64,000 nt of DNA from Nissolia schottii. Lineage: Eukaryota > Streptophyta > Magnoliopsida > Fabales > Fabaceae. The DNA is taken from positions 418,904 to 482,903 of the forward strand of contig QANU01029832.1 of NCBI GenBank assembly GCA_003254905.1, given 5' to 3'. Shown piece after piece: positions 13,001 to 24,431 of this stretch. The stretch's first letter is position 1. Each line of letters begins with the position of its first letter. A program made the position numbers and the translations under genes. Below the pieces are notes generated by a model. It did not search any database and was not told the DNA's origin. It worked only from the letters and a program-made list of their open reading frames with translations.

Positions 13001-13281
13001 TCAATTTCCCCCGAATTGTTCTGGAGTTGGGCCCGGAAGTTCTTGGTAATGACGGTGCCTTGTTCTTCTTGGGCTTGTTGGGATTTGCTGGGCCAGGAGA
13101 ATATTGGGAACTCGGTCATTGACTTGAGGTCCTCGCTGTAGATGAAGAAGGCTCCGAGGAGGAAGGCGGAGAGGACCAAGATGAAGACGGAGATGTTGCT
13201 GCTGTTGCTCTTTCTGCCTTTCATAATTGCCGCCACGGTTTCTGAGGTGGCGAGAGGGTTCTTGCGGCTAAGATGCTGCAT
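10096..13281 (-). CDS. Trichome birefringence-like (TBL/PMR5-COS) polysaccharide O-acetyltransferase, 473 aa
   Basis: TBL proteins are Golgi type II membrane enzymes that O-acetylate wall polysaccharides such as xylan. Exons on the minus strand: 12740-13281, 12463-12634, 11506-11705, 11238-11396, 10096-10444. All are GT-AG, totalling 1422 bp in one frame with a terminal stop. The start [10 protein letters not shown] at 13281 precedes a second Met (13224). A single hydrophobic anchor ([19 protein letters not shown]) follows, then a low-complexity stem with a run of Glu (TTC repeat at 12929-12952). The TBL domain begins [12 protein letters not shown]; the GDS catalytic motif [11 protein letters not shown] is at about residues 198-208, and the DxxH motif [14 protein letters not shown] lies at about 448-461. 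Length and architecture are normal. The best guess is the TBL3/TBL28-31 clade; the exact paralogue was not determined. Confidence 0.93.
12170..12272. repeat. Inverted GAATTCGCCACA-type repeat in TBL intron 2
   Basis: TCCACACTCTGTAGCGAATTC, AGTCTGAACTCGCC and AAGGTGTGGCGAATTC form short inverted copies of a TGTGGCGAATTC-type word separated by A runs. It resembles the terminal word of the 6454-7158 foldback (GGCGAATTTGGG), so it may be a remnant of a related element. Boundaries were not resolved. Confidence 0.4.
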
Positions 13282-15489
13282 GAATGTGAGAGAGAGAGCG
13301 AGTGACAACAGAATTAGGCCTTGTGTTTGTGAGGCTGAGGAACGAGGAGCTGAGAGAAATATAGAGAGAAAGAAATGAAAGGACATTTGAGATGTTGAAT
13401 TGTTTAATTGGGTTGGGGGGGTTTGGTGAGATGGTGTTGTCTCTTGAAGGAACTTGGGGGAAGAACCACAAAGGTATATTGGGTGAAGGAAAGTAGTAGT
13501 CCTTCTCACACACTCACTCTCTCACAAGTCAGTTCTTTGTTTCTGCAATGCTTTTTTCTTTTTATTATTTTTATTATTATTATTTAATTTTAATTGCTGT
13601 TAATCCGTTTGCAACCACTTCTTTCTCTCTCTCTCTTTCTTTAACTCTGCCTCTTTTGTTTTTGAAGAGGATACGTGAGAGGGAGGGGATCCAAGACAAG
13701 AGGAGTGATCTCAAAGGCTTGGAAGTTAGTCCTAGTCTGAGTCAGTTGAAGAGGAGGAGTGCATAGTGTGGTGGTAGGAGTTGAAGACTACTTTGGTAGA
13801 CACAATGTTGTTGTCTTTGAGTTTTCAGATTGCTAAGTGCAACTTTTTTTTCTTTTTTTCTTTTTAAATCATTGATAGAAGGGGATTTTAGTTGGAGTTT
13901 TGTTAATTAATCTCACTTTGGATTTGACACCTTTTCGGCTCAACTTAAAGTGCATTTAGATAAGATTTTAATAGAGTATATACTCTAATTCGTTCATATC
14001 CAATTATGGATAAATTATGAGTGAGCACAATATCTCACACAAAGTGAGTACACGTAACATTTCTCTTTTAATGGGATGACAATGTGTGCCCTATGATGTG
14101 TTGATGGGTGACATGGTGTTGACACTCTTTCATATGTTGAAATAGCAAAATTGAATGAAATCCCCTTCGAGTAGCATACTCTAAGGATTGTTAATTTGGT
14201 ATGCCTAATAGAATTAGGCTTGTAAGGATAAGGGTTGATAAATTTTTTAATATTATACAATATTTTGTAAGACATTATACAAGATATTGTATTATATTAT
14301 ATAATTTCTATCGTACTGTAGAAATAATTTTAATTGTAAAAAGAATTTGGTGAAAATTTAAATAATTATATAATAATAAATTTTATTAATTAAATAAATA
14401 TAAATTTTAAATAAATATTATCATTTAGGTAATCATTAATAGTAATTATATTTATTATCAATATTCACCTATTTCGTCTATTTAAAATTTTAATATACAA
14501 AAATAGATTTTTTAATTAACTTAATTAAATAGTAAAATTAATAAAAAAATATATAAAATGAAATTTAATATTATTTATTATTATTTTAATTTTTTTAATT
14601 TTATTATGTAGAATTATATACATATATATATAATATTATTAAGGATTTATTCATTTATTTTAATAATAAATATTTTTATGTTATTAAACATTTGTTTTTA
14701 TATTAAATATTGCTTTTTAATATTTATTACTAAATATTAATATAATTTTATTTCATTTCATATTTTATCATTTAATTATATTTTTTATTAATTAAAATTT
14801 TTATATTTTTATTAATTATTAGAAAAATTATAATTTATTGTATTATTTATTTTTATTTAATAAAATTAAATAAGAAAAGACTGAAATGAACACGTTCTTA
14901 TCCACCTTTTGACATATAAGGGGAGTCTAATGGTTAAGTTTACACAATACAAAGATTGCACTAAACGACTAATAAAATCATTACGTTTCGTATTAGTTTA
15001 TCCTATCATGTCTTATATTGTGTATCCAACTGGCTATAAGATTCAAAATAAGTTAATAATAGCAATAAGAATAATGACAACAGTAGCAACAAAATCAGAT
15101 ATGATGAAAAAGGAAAAGAGATGAAACAAATATACCACAAATTGTGCAAATGCACTATCCTTAAGATGTGAGTCTCCTCAAAAACTCATCTACACGTAGT
15201 CTTTGGCACACTGAGCAGCCAAATCTCATTCCCAACTTGGATTGCGCAGGTGAGGATGTGAGAGAGTCTTCTAACAGCGTAAAACAACGAGTGAAAAATG
15301 GAGAAGGAGAAAGAGTAGATGCAACAATGAGAATGAGGGAGGAAAGATAGCAAATGAGTTTGGTTTTTGGTGGATGCAATAATAAATTGGTCAAAAGCAA
15401 CTTAATTCTTAAGCTCAACACCAATAGTCATAAACCCAATAGTCATAAAGACCAAGTCAAAACCAATTGACCAAGTCTCCATTAATTAG
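13282..15489. other. TBL 5' flank and extremely AT-rich spacer
   Basis: 13282-13520 is the TBL leader and promoter, with CTCTCTC/GAGAGAG runs around 13286-13376 and 13510-13530. From about 14270 to 14885 the sequence is almost purely A/T, with TAAATATTA-type words and no coding potential. It could be a matrix-attachment-like spacer or a decayed repeat. Nothing else is recognised. Confidence 0.45.
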
Positions 15490-15740
15490 GATAAAATACT
15501 CCTCTAGATCTCTAATTATATATGTTTGTTCAATTCAGTCCTGTATTTTTTCAAAAACAATCAATTTGGTCCTTTATTTATAAAACGTCAGTCAAGTTAG
15601 TCCTCTAATATTCAATCCACTAGTGAAACAAGACTAATTTGACTAACATTTTACAAATAGAAGACCAAATTGAATCTTTTAAAATACAAGACCAAATTGA
15701 ATAAACATGTATAATTAAAGGATCAAGAGGGTATTTTAGC
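15490..15740. mobile_element. Foldback MITE (about 250 bp)
   Basis: Inverted arms of about 110 bp: the left has ATAAAATACTCCTCTAGATC, ATGTTTGTTCAATTCAGTCC and AAACGTCAGTCAAGTTAGTC; the right arm mirrors each (GACTAACATTTTAC..., GACCAAATTGAATAAACATG, GATCAAGAGGGTATTTTA). A half copy lies at 20262-20386. There is no ORF. The element type is common in plants, but the superfamily was not determined. Confidence 0.65.
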
Positions 15741-17197
15741 CAAAATACTACAATGAGTTCTTAAAATAAAAAATAAATATTGAAATAACATCAGCAAAAA
15801 TGTGCTAAAAATAGAAGAAAAAAAAGTTTAAGTAGATACATTCATTTATTAACATAATTTGACATATACTTATATTTTTTAGGAACTTAATAGAAAGAAA
15901 AAAAAATGTATTAGGGGTTGTTTGATAACTCTCTAATGAGAGTTATCTTTGTTTGTTCTTTCATGTAGTATTTAGACTAATTCATGTCTTTTCTAAGATG
16001 TTTAGCATCATATTCAATACAATTTTCTGTTAAAGAATGTTTCCTTAAGATTAGTTATAATCATGCATTTTAGGCATCTTTGTATGTTTGTTTAGAGTTT
16101 TTCAAGTCTCGAGATCTCTGGAAAAAGTGTGGAATGCAAAAGCAATCTAAGAACACAAGCCAAGGAAAGGAAAGAAGTCAACCTTGCAAAGTAGGTGATT
16201 GAGCGCTGCATCTAGCGCGCGATCTCCATGAAGACAATGCTCACAAGCTTATTCAGCAGAGTTGGTGACCGAGCTTTGCATATGACACTCGTTCGCTAGA
16301 GTTCCAGAAGTCATAGGCTTATCTAGGGAGGTTGGCACTCGAGCGCTAGACCTGGTGCTCTGTCGCTAGGTCGTAACTGACACGGATTCTAACACTTTTT
16401 CAAATTAATTCTCTTGGAAGGGTCTTAGGTTATAAAAAGGGGGCTATGAAACATGTTTTAATGATCATCTAGCACCTAAGAACACTAGAACTTGAGGTTT
16501 TTTGGAGAGAAATTTAGAGGGAGGAAGAGGATTAAGGATTGTACGTCATTCTTCGGTTCGTCCAACTAATGTATTGTTCTTCTCCTTCTCTTTATTTCTT
16601 CATGTTGTTTTCTAGTTCTAGAATGAACTAATTCTCTTAAGTTAGGGCTTTGATGTAAACCATGTTAATTTTCTAATTCAAATTGAGGTTATTCAGTAAT
16701 TGCATGTGTTCTTTAGTTAATTTCTCCATTCTTAATGCTTGGATTGCTTGATCACTAACTTTATGAACCCTATTGTATGAAATTCGAGAGGAAGAATACA
16801 ATAGTGCCATTGAGAATTTAACCGCAGGCTAGCCATAATTTGAGATAATTTGTGTGGGTTGTGATATTGCGAGGGTTTAATCATAGAACTTCAATGTTTT
16901 AATTCAACTTCTTTACACTAAGAGATTTGGTAATCAATTAAGTTAAAAGAGAATTACAAACTATAGAGAGAAGTTAGTAATTAGGATAGGATTCCGAGTT
17001 GTTAAGAAAACTAAGAAAAAGTTGAATAATTGATAGTAAAATTGGTACAATTAGCATAGGTGAAATCGAGTGTCATAACTCCATTTATCATCAACCCATT
17101 TTTTTTATGCACTTTTAATTCTTGCAAATTCTATTTTTATTGTTGCGTTTTGATTCTACAAATCCAACCAACCCATTTCCTTTCAATACTCGTGTTT
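15741..17197. other. Intergenic, no gene seen
   Basis: AT-rich DNA without a supported ORF or a repeat that I can delimit. Sequence such as GAGCGCTGCATCTAGCGCGC and GAGCGCTAGACCTGGTGCTC (16200-16370) shows short degenerate repeats around AGCGCTAG. It may be part of an old LTR. It ends at the CACTA insertion. Confidence 0.35.
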
Positions 17198-17726
17198 CAC
17201 TACAAGAAATTACACTATTTCCGTCGGTATTGAGGCAGTTACCGTCGGTACATTGTGTTTCCGACAGAGTTAGCGTCGGGCATCGGGCCGCTGGTAAAAG
17301 GTTCGATGGAAACCAATTTTACGTCGGAGGATGGAATCCGATGGTAAATTGAACCGGATTTCCGTCGGAACAATCCGGCACTAATAATAATAGTATTTTA
17401 TGCAAATATTACCGTCACCTAGAACCGACGCTAATATTCCGTCGGTTAGTATTTACGTTGTCGTCGATAATCGTGCTCCATTATACCGTCGGTTATAGCC
17501 GACGGTAATTGGCAAATATTAAAAAAAAATTTCATTGCCTTTATTTTTAAATGATTGTTATTTATTTGAGTAACAATATTGATGTAAATAATATGATAAT
17601 TTTATAATTAAATAAATAATTAAATAATATGTAATATACGATTACATTGATAGTGAGAGTTACAACAGATTAATGCATGTATCTCCATTAGCAAAAATAA
17701 CAAATAAATTCACAAAGTAGCACTTC

Positions 17727-17761
<35 letters not shown>

Positions 17762-17839
17762 CTTGCGTGTTTAGATTAATTACATAGTTAAAGAAGCAAA
17801 TAATATACACAATATATTCAAAATTAAAGTACAATATAT

Positions 17840-18193
17840 TCAGTCATCCACAGAGCCTTCATCCTCTACGTCATCCTCAGAATCATCCACATCCACGTCC
17901 ACATACACGTTCCCATCTACGTGTACGTTCACGTGCACGTTCCCATCCACGTTGACGTCCATGTGCACGTTCCCATCCACGTTGATGCCCACGTGCACGT
18001 TCCCCACGTTCACATCCAAGTGGACGTTCACGTCCTCGTCCTCGTCCTCGTACCCGTCCCAGAAAGGGGAGTCGTAGTCAGGCTCATCCCAAAAGGGGGA
18101 GTCATAGTCAGGCTCGTCGGACTCGGGTGGGGTTGTTACGGGTTCGTCGTCTTCAATGACGATAGGAGCAGAAGGATGATCGCCCAAAACCAT
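17840..18193 (-). CDS. Acidic repeat ORF inside the CACTA element, 117 aa, function unknown
   Basis: I do not recognise this protein. It opens MVLGDHPSAPIVIEDDEPVT, then has two copies of EPDYDSPFWD (DNA repeat at about 18058-18117). After that come short Val/Asn/His/Asp units such as DVNVDGNVHV and NVHVDGNVYV, encoded by a CACGTTCCCATCCACGTTGA minisatellite (17885-18040), and it ends in an acidic DSEDDVEDEGSVDD tail. The PIVIEDDE stretch resembles a SUMO-interacting motif, which is an inference from pattern only. It may be the last exon of a transposon accessory gene: an acceptor-like TAG lies just upstream of the ATG. Alternatively it is a chance frame through a minisatellite. Confidence 0.35.
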   Translation of the reverse strand: MVLGDHPSAPIVIEDDEPVTTPPESDEPDYDSPFWDEPDYDSPFWDGYEDEDEDVNVHLDVNVGNVHVGINVDGNVHMDVNVDGNVHVNVHVDGNVYVDVDVDDSEDDVEDEGSVDD

Positions 18194-18366
18194 ATGAAGC
18201 TACGCTATAGAAACTTAAGTTCACAATGTATTATCAGAAAGTAATTACAAGCTACACTAGTTATACACTTAAGCTGACAAATATATACATACACCTAAGT
18301 TCAAATCTCCTATGATCATCAACCTCACAACAATTCTAATTCCTCAACTAGTGGCAGACAATTCCA

Positions 18367-18560
18367 ATCACACACAAGTACACAAACACACAAACCCACA
18401 ACCTCACACACAAACACACAAAACCACACCCACAGAACCACAAACAAATACACAAACACACAAACACAAACACACAACACACATCAGCCGCGCACACAAA
18501 CACACCCACACAACACACATCAGCTAGCTAGGCACGCACACAAACACACATAGTGTCAAT
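18367..18560. repeat. CA-rich low-complexity tract in the CACTA element
   Basis: ACACACAA/CACAAACACACA units make up about 190 bp, with a duplicated CACACATCAGC segment near 18479 and 18512. A similar but longer tract lies in the second CACTA remnant (61265-61810). Confidence 0.85.
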
Positions 18561-19085
18561 CCCAAATCACAACACACACGTTAAACAGAGAAAGCAGAGA
18601 TAGTGTAAGAGAAGCTGGTCGACCTGTAGTTGCGGAGTGGAAGTGGTGGCGCGGCAGTGACGAGCGCGGTGGAGAGGAGAGGATGGCGCGGCAGTGGCGA
18701 GGGCGGTGGCGAGGGCGCGGGCACGGCAGTGCGAGGGCGAGGGCAGTGGACCGATGTATGAGGGTGGAGAGAAAGAAGATGAAATGAGGAGAATAGAAAG
18801 GAAAGCTGGTTAAGTAATCTGGTCGATTTATTACCGTCAGAAACCACCGACAGAAATAACCGCCAGTAAAAATCGAATTTAAAACGCAGCGTTTTATTAA
18901 AACATTTACCGTCGGTTATCTAGATACCGACGGTAAACAAATAATTTTGGCGCCAAGTGAAATTTCGAAGTTATTACCGTCGGTACAGTCAACCGACGGT
19001 AACGCCTCACAAGTTGCCGTCGGACAATACCGACGGTAAAGCCCACATTATTTTTACCAAGCCCTGGCGACACTTTAATTGAGCG

Positions 19086-19190
19086 ATTGATAAAGACCAA
19101 GCCCAATATGGTTGTAATCAAGTTGGGAAAACAATAATATGATAATCCCCAACACCTGATTACAACCACCTTGACCTTGGTCTTTATCAC
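19086..19190. repeat. Hairpin 1 inside the CACTA element
   Basis: GATAAAGACCAAGCCCAATA...GGTTGTAATCAAGTTGGG is followed by the inverted CCCCAACACCTGATTACAAC...CTTGGTCTTTATC, giving an imperfect stem of about 40 bp with a short AT loop. Confidence 0.7.
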
Positions 19191-19268
19191 TCTCCCAATT
19201 AACGTGGCACCAGTAATAAGCTCAGTAAAAATTAGATAATAATTAAATAATCAGCCAGTTAATGAATG

Positions 19269-19345
19269 ACAAAGTCCAAGATGGTGGTAGTCATCACTAT
19301 TCCCCCAACGGGACAGCTGATAATTACCATCATCTTGGACTTCGC
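19269..19345. repeat. Hairpin 2 inside the CACTA element
   Basis: AAGTCCAAGATGGTGGTAGT and the inverted ATTACCATCATCTTGGACTT form an imperfect stem of about 25 bp. Its AAGTCCAAGATGG stem resembles the ACCAAGCCCAATATGG stem of hairpin 1, suggesting an ancient duplication. Confidence 0.6.
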
Positions 19346-20261
19346 ATCCATTAGATGGCTCAGTTTACGCAACGGCGGCAGACTGATAACCAAATTAAAC
19401 TAATATCACGTCCACGACGACAAAAGCATCGCACGACGGATAATAAAGGGGAGAATCGATGAGAGAAGAGAAGAGAATAGAAAATATGGTGCAATTTAGA
19501 ATGATGGGGGGAGGGGTATTTATACTATTCGGCCAACGAGTTACCGTCGGATATATCCGACGGTATTGTTCTCGGAACGGTGCGACGATTAATGAGAATG
19601 TTGAACGTATTGAAAACGGCCGAGCGTGGGGAAGAGGCGTTGAATGCCCAAGGCACTTACCGTCGGTAGTTACCGCCGCTATAACCTTTGACATCTTTAC
19701 CGTCGGTCTGAGCCGACGGTTATGTTCTCGGAACCGGCTCCGTCACGACAATTAATGGGTATGTTGAACGGCCGAGCGTTGGGAAGAGGCGTCGGTTGAA
19801 TTCACGAGGCATTTACCGTCGGCTATTACCGCCGCTATTATCTGATATAATTACCGTCGAATATCCCCGCCGGTAACGATTGCACCAATAAATTATTGAT
19901 AACACGTGTCTTTTTTCTATTAGGTGTAATTTTGCGTCGGTTATTCCCGTCAGAAATGCCATTACCGCCATAACCCGCTAAAAAGTTACCGTCGGTATTT
20001 GCGTCGGGTAGACTATCTCTTGGTAATAGCACGCCTTTTTCACCGGTCGACCGGTTATGGTCGGCTATTTTGTTTTTTCCGACGGTAAGATCTTGACGGT
20101 AATAGCCATTTTTATTGTAGTGTTTGTCGATTAAATTATTGCATAATTTTTCCTTGAGGGTAATAAATTTCATTATAAATTGAAATGACATGTACATTAA
20201 AATTGGTTAAGTTAATCATTATTTTGTTGTATAAAGAAGATTTAATGAATAAAATTAGGAA

Positions 20262-20386
20262 TTATTAGAAGATTAACTTAACTAACATTTTATAAATAGA
20301 AGACCTCATTGAATATTTTAAAAATACATGACCAAATTAAATAAACGTGTATAATTACAGGATAAGAATGTTATTTTAACCGATTA
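20262..20386. mobile_element. Half copy of the 15490-15740 MITE
   Basis: AACTAACATTTTATAAATAG, ATACATGACCAAATTAAATA and TGTATAATTACAGGATAAGA parallel the right arm of the foldback at 15490-15740. The left arm is absent or too diverged to see. Confidence 0.5.
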
Positions 20387-23162
20387 ATTATAAAGTAATT
20401 CGTTCAAATGACCAAGTGATATCTCCAAATAACAAAAACATATTGAACTGAAAAGGAATGAAACAAAACCAAAGGATCATCAAACTTACACACACGCAAG
20501 ATAAGACGAGGGAGCATGGTGAGTGTGTGTGTGTGTTTGGCTAGGCCAAACTATACTAATACCATAAATAATAACTTATGGAACAAGTCTCTTAGAACTT
20601 GAAGAGAGTATCAAAATATGTGAAAGTGTATTAGTAAGAATACAAGTGCATCCTACGTCAATTTACAGAAAATAGACAAATGACAAGAGAGATAGAGAAG
20701 AGCTCAACAAGTAACGATTCTCGAATCTCATAAGACGAAATTATATTTCCTCCTTTCAATAATATATAATTGGCTCTTCTCATAGTTTCTAATGTTGTCC
20801 ACTCTTGGATAGACAATACGTCTCATATAACTCAACAATGGATACTCAAAATGACTACAAAGATGCACATGATTAAATAATGGAATTAAGTAATTATTCA
20901 AATCTTTAACAGGTATTTTCGTAAATCAATTTTAATTTTGCTTTTTATTTCTCTTGCTTCCACCCTTTGTGCTTGCAAAAATGTTTATTACCTACATTAT
21001 GAAGAACAGGTAATATTTTTTATTTCTTGGATGCTCTCATTATAAATAAACTTTACAAAGATGCAGTTTTCATCCAGTGGTTTATATTTATTGAATGATA
21101 TTTACAATTTTAATCTTGCTAGGGATCTCTTACAATTTCTCTGAAACTGTAGAGGATTTCAATCTAAGCAGGCCACATACAAAACTCTTATTATAGTTGA
21201 ATCAAGAAATCACTTGAGTCTTGAATTAGATGTGCTTCTGGGCCCACTTATCTCCAATAGAGATTAAACGTTCACTTTATTTAAGGTTAAAAGTCTCATT
21301 TAATTAAAATTTATAATCACATTAAATTCTCTCATATTTAGCAGCTCACCCTTTTTTATCTTAAAATTGCCGATAGACAACTCATAAGAACCCCTTTTAG
21401 AGCTAAACAAAGCATGCTCCAATGTAGTCTTGAAGTTCTTAAAATCCCAAGAGGTTAACGAATTTTATGTCCGTCAATCTTTTTAACGGTCGATCAGATT
21501 ATCTTAACCTTGGCTAGAACATGTCCATTTGCCCAAACTCACCTACTCAATACTCATCATGATCGTGGGATATTTCATCTTTGTAGTTGGTGCAACCATT
21601 CAAACTGCTACTTCGTTTTTTTCCTTTCCATTTTTTTGTTTTCAGTTTTTAAGGGTTGGAGAAGAAACTTCTTTCAAGGTTATTGAACTATCGCTTTTTA
21701 ATTAGTCATTCAGCTAGCTGTGTTTGACATTACTTGGCCAAACCTAAATCACACTTTTTAAGGCTAATGAGTTGGTAAAATGCTTTCCCTAAAACAAAAT
21801 TTCAAATTATTAGTGTCTTTATGCTGTAGAAAAGTAAAAGCTAAGGAATCAGATTTTTGAAGTGTGTTGAGTACACCAGCCTATTGTTTATTGTTTATGC
21901 ACGGCACAACTTCACTTCCATTGGATGTTGTTTGGTTTGCCTAGTGGGGACAGGCTTTTTTTCCAAGTTAAGGCAATCATGGAAGAAAAACTAGGGAAAA
22001 AAAAGGACAAGCCTTAAAGGGAAAAATATGCACACATACATATAAAGAAGCTCGTTTTAGTTTCTAAAAGACAAAATGCCGAAAGCATACATCAAATTAA
22101 GGTTCTCTCATCAGTTCTCCACAAACCTCCTCCCTCACCTTCATGGTCACTCTTCCAATCTCTTTCACCAATCTGATCACACTTTCAGATGTATACATCA
22201 CAGTAGCTAAGTGGCAACATCAGTGTAAAAGCCAAACATGGCTGGTCCATAAAGTAATATAAGGAATAACGACCCCCTAGATTAATATATAAGAAGGATC
22301 ACCAATTCTTATCTAACAGAAGTATAAACAAGGAATATAGGGTAAGGAAAGAAACCCTGATTATTAATTTAAATGGGGTCCAACAGCGAAAGGCTGTGGA
22401 GCAGGTTGAACCATAGGATGAACCACAACAATATTCGATCAGCATCAATAGGTAACTCCCACTGGAGGCAACAACCTCACTTGCCACCTCACTTTCTGTT
22501 CAGTGTTATGTTTAATCACTCAGTCCCTCCCTCAGTAGGAAAAGACTTGTTTGGGGAGGGCTGAGTTAGGGACCAATTTGGTCCATAAATCTCATCCCTC
22601 CAATATTGAATTGACGGTTGAGATGATACATATGCAAAATAGCCATTTGACCCTCAAAGATCTCCAAATTAAAGTATACGAATTGTACTCTGATCTTTGT
22701 ATTTGCATTTTTTATTTTTTATTGAAGGTAAAGATGGAAGTTTAATGTGGTTAATCCTAATTTGTTAAGTTTATTATCTTGACGAGACTTTTAAATTCAA
22801 CAATTTTGATATCGTAATTATGATTAATGAAAGCAAACCCTCCATTATGTTGCCCCGCAGTCAGGGCTCCCGTCCAAGGCCACCACCCCAACACACCCAA
22901 TGCGCTCACCCTCAACTTCCAACACCGTGTTGCTCCACCACCGCCGCCCTCCTCCCAGAGACTGAATAAAATCAAAGAGACAAAAACATCAACGCAACCC
23001 ACATCAACCAAAAATTGACTTCATCAATCTTCATCATCATTCATCAATAACAACAAAGAGTTGAGAATCTCCCAACAATTCATAGCAAATTCAAGCACTA
23101 CCCACTCAATCCACATGAAAAACATGGTCATGGTCAAATCCTAAATTGGCACATCAGATCTT
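20387..23162. other. Intergenic, no gene seen
   Basis: Mostly AT-rich, with a short TGTGTGTGTG run at 20524-20536. Open frames around 22299-23018 lack family similarity, consistent splice signals or conserved motifs. A proline-rich frame near 22830-23010 arises from a locally GC-rich patch. I see no supported feature. Confidence 0.4.
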
Positions 23163-23896
23163 CACTAAATCACAGAAATAAAAATGCTCAGTTACTCACT
23201 GAAACCACATGAGACAATGAAAGCATAAGGAGAAAGAGAAACGGAAGAAGAAAAAGGGCAAATAGGACGCGGCGCGGGTTCTGCGGAGTTGACGCGTCGT
23301 CGACTTCCAGATCTAGATCCAGTGAACCTTTGACACACCGCCGACTTTCAGATCCAGATCCAACCCATCAGAGGACATTGACGGGCTTGATGTCGAGGTG
23401 GGCGACACCGTGGCTGCAGCAGTGGACGGGCGGAGAGGTTTAGTGACGAGGGGGTGCCACGAGCAATTGATAGGAAGAAAAGGAAGAAGAGAAGAGAAAA
23501 GAGGGAGAGCGGGAAGAATAGCAGGTCAGAGAAGAACAGAGAGTGAAGGTAAGAACTGTATTATTCCAATCAATGCTTATTCAAGCAATCACAACTCAGT
23601 TATATACTGAATTCAGTTGGCTTAACTGGTCTACAACAGTTGTAACTAACTTCTAACAATTTCTAACTAATTGTAACTAACCACATGTATCATATCCCCC
23701 CTTAAGAACTTCATTGTCCTCAAGGAATAACAGTAAAATCAAAAGTAGGGAACATCTTCTTAAGGTCATATAGAACTTCCCATGTAGCTTCCTCCTCTAA
23801 TTCACCCCTCCATTGAGCACTTCTGTTATGGCATAGTGGCGGCACTGAACCATGCGGCGCTACAGGATCTTTAGCGGCTCCTTAAGAGTATCCAAA
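23163..23896. repeat. 734-bp segment repeated exactly after a single N (copy 1)
   Basis: Starting CACTAAATCACAGAAATAAA and ending GAGTATCCAAA, this segment reappears at 23898-24631, separated only by the N at 23897. By eye the copies are identical, and both translate to the same 70-aa frame. This copy includes one 225-bp LTR (23468-23692), the element's polypurine tract and its 3' internal end. An unmerged contig overlap is the simplest explanation. Confidence 0.85.
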
Positions 23897-24202
23897 NCAC
23901 TAAATCACAGAAATAAAAATGCTCAGTTACTCACTGAAACCACATGAGACAATGAAAGCATAAGGAGAAAGAGAAACGGAAGAAGAAAAAGGGCAAATAG
24001 GACGCGGCGCGGGTTCTGCGGAGTTGACGCGTCGTCGACTTCCAGATCTAGATCCAGTGAACCTTTGACACACCGCCGACTTTCAGATCCAGATCCAACC
24101 CATCAGAGGACATTGACGGGCTTGATGTCGAGGTGGGCGACACCGTGGCTGCAGCAGTGGACGGGCGGAGAGGTTTAGTGACGAGGGGGTGCCACGAGCA
24201 AT

Positions 24203-24427
24203 TGATAGGAAGAAAAGGAAGAAGAGAAGAGAAAAGAGGGAGAGCGGGAAGAATAGCAGGTCAGAGAAGAACAGAGAGTGAAGGTAAGAACTGTATTATT
24301 CCAATCAATGCTTATTCAAGCAATCACAACTCAGTTATATACTGAATTCAGTTGGCTTAACTGGTCTACAACAGTTGTAACTAACTTCTAACAATTTCTA
24401 ACTAATTGTAACTAACCACATGTATCA
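24203..24427 (-). mobile_element. 3' LTR of the deleted chromovirus
   Basis: A 225-bp LTR; in element orientation it begins TGATACATGTGGTTAG and ends CTTCCTATCA. It is preceded in that orientation by the polypurine tract TTAAGGGGGGATA (24428-24440). It matches 26794-27018 with about ten differences, so the insertion is not recent. The second identical copy is 23468-23692. Confidence 0.88.
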
Positions 24428-24431
24428 TATC

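Larger units (their letters stand above)
17198..20122 (-). mobile_element. Non-autonomous CACTA (En/Spm) transposon
   Basis: It begins CACTACAAGAAATTACAC at 17198 and ends with the mirrored ATTTTTATTGTAGTG at 20122, with a 3-bp TTT duplication (17195-17197 and 20123-20125), as expected for CACTA elements. Subterminal regions carry many copies of ACCGTCGGTA in both orientations: roughly ten in the first 320 bp and about twenty between 18830 and 20090. These are typical transposase-binding arrays. No TNP2-like transposase is present. The interior has an acidic repeat ORF on the minus strand, a CA-rich tract and two hairpins. Strand is given from the internal ORF. Confidence 0.9.

Noticed and set aside
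12470-13141. 223-aa plus-strand frame opposite the TBL gene
   Set aside because: It is antisense to a well-supported coding exon and ends in a Ser run produced by the Glu-coding repeat.
22757-23018. Overlapping Pro-rich and Gly-rich frames
   Set aside because: Both strands are open because of a GC-rich patch, and neither matches a family.
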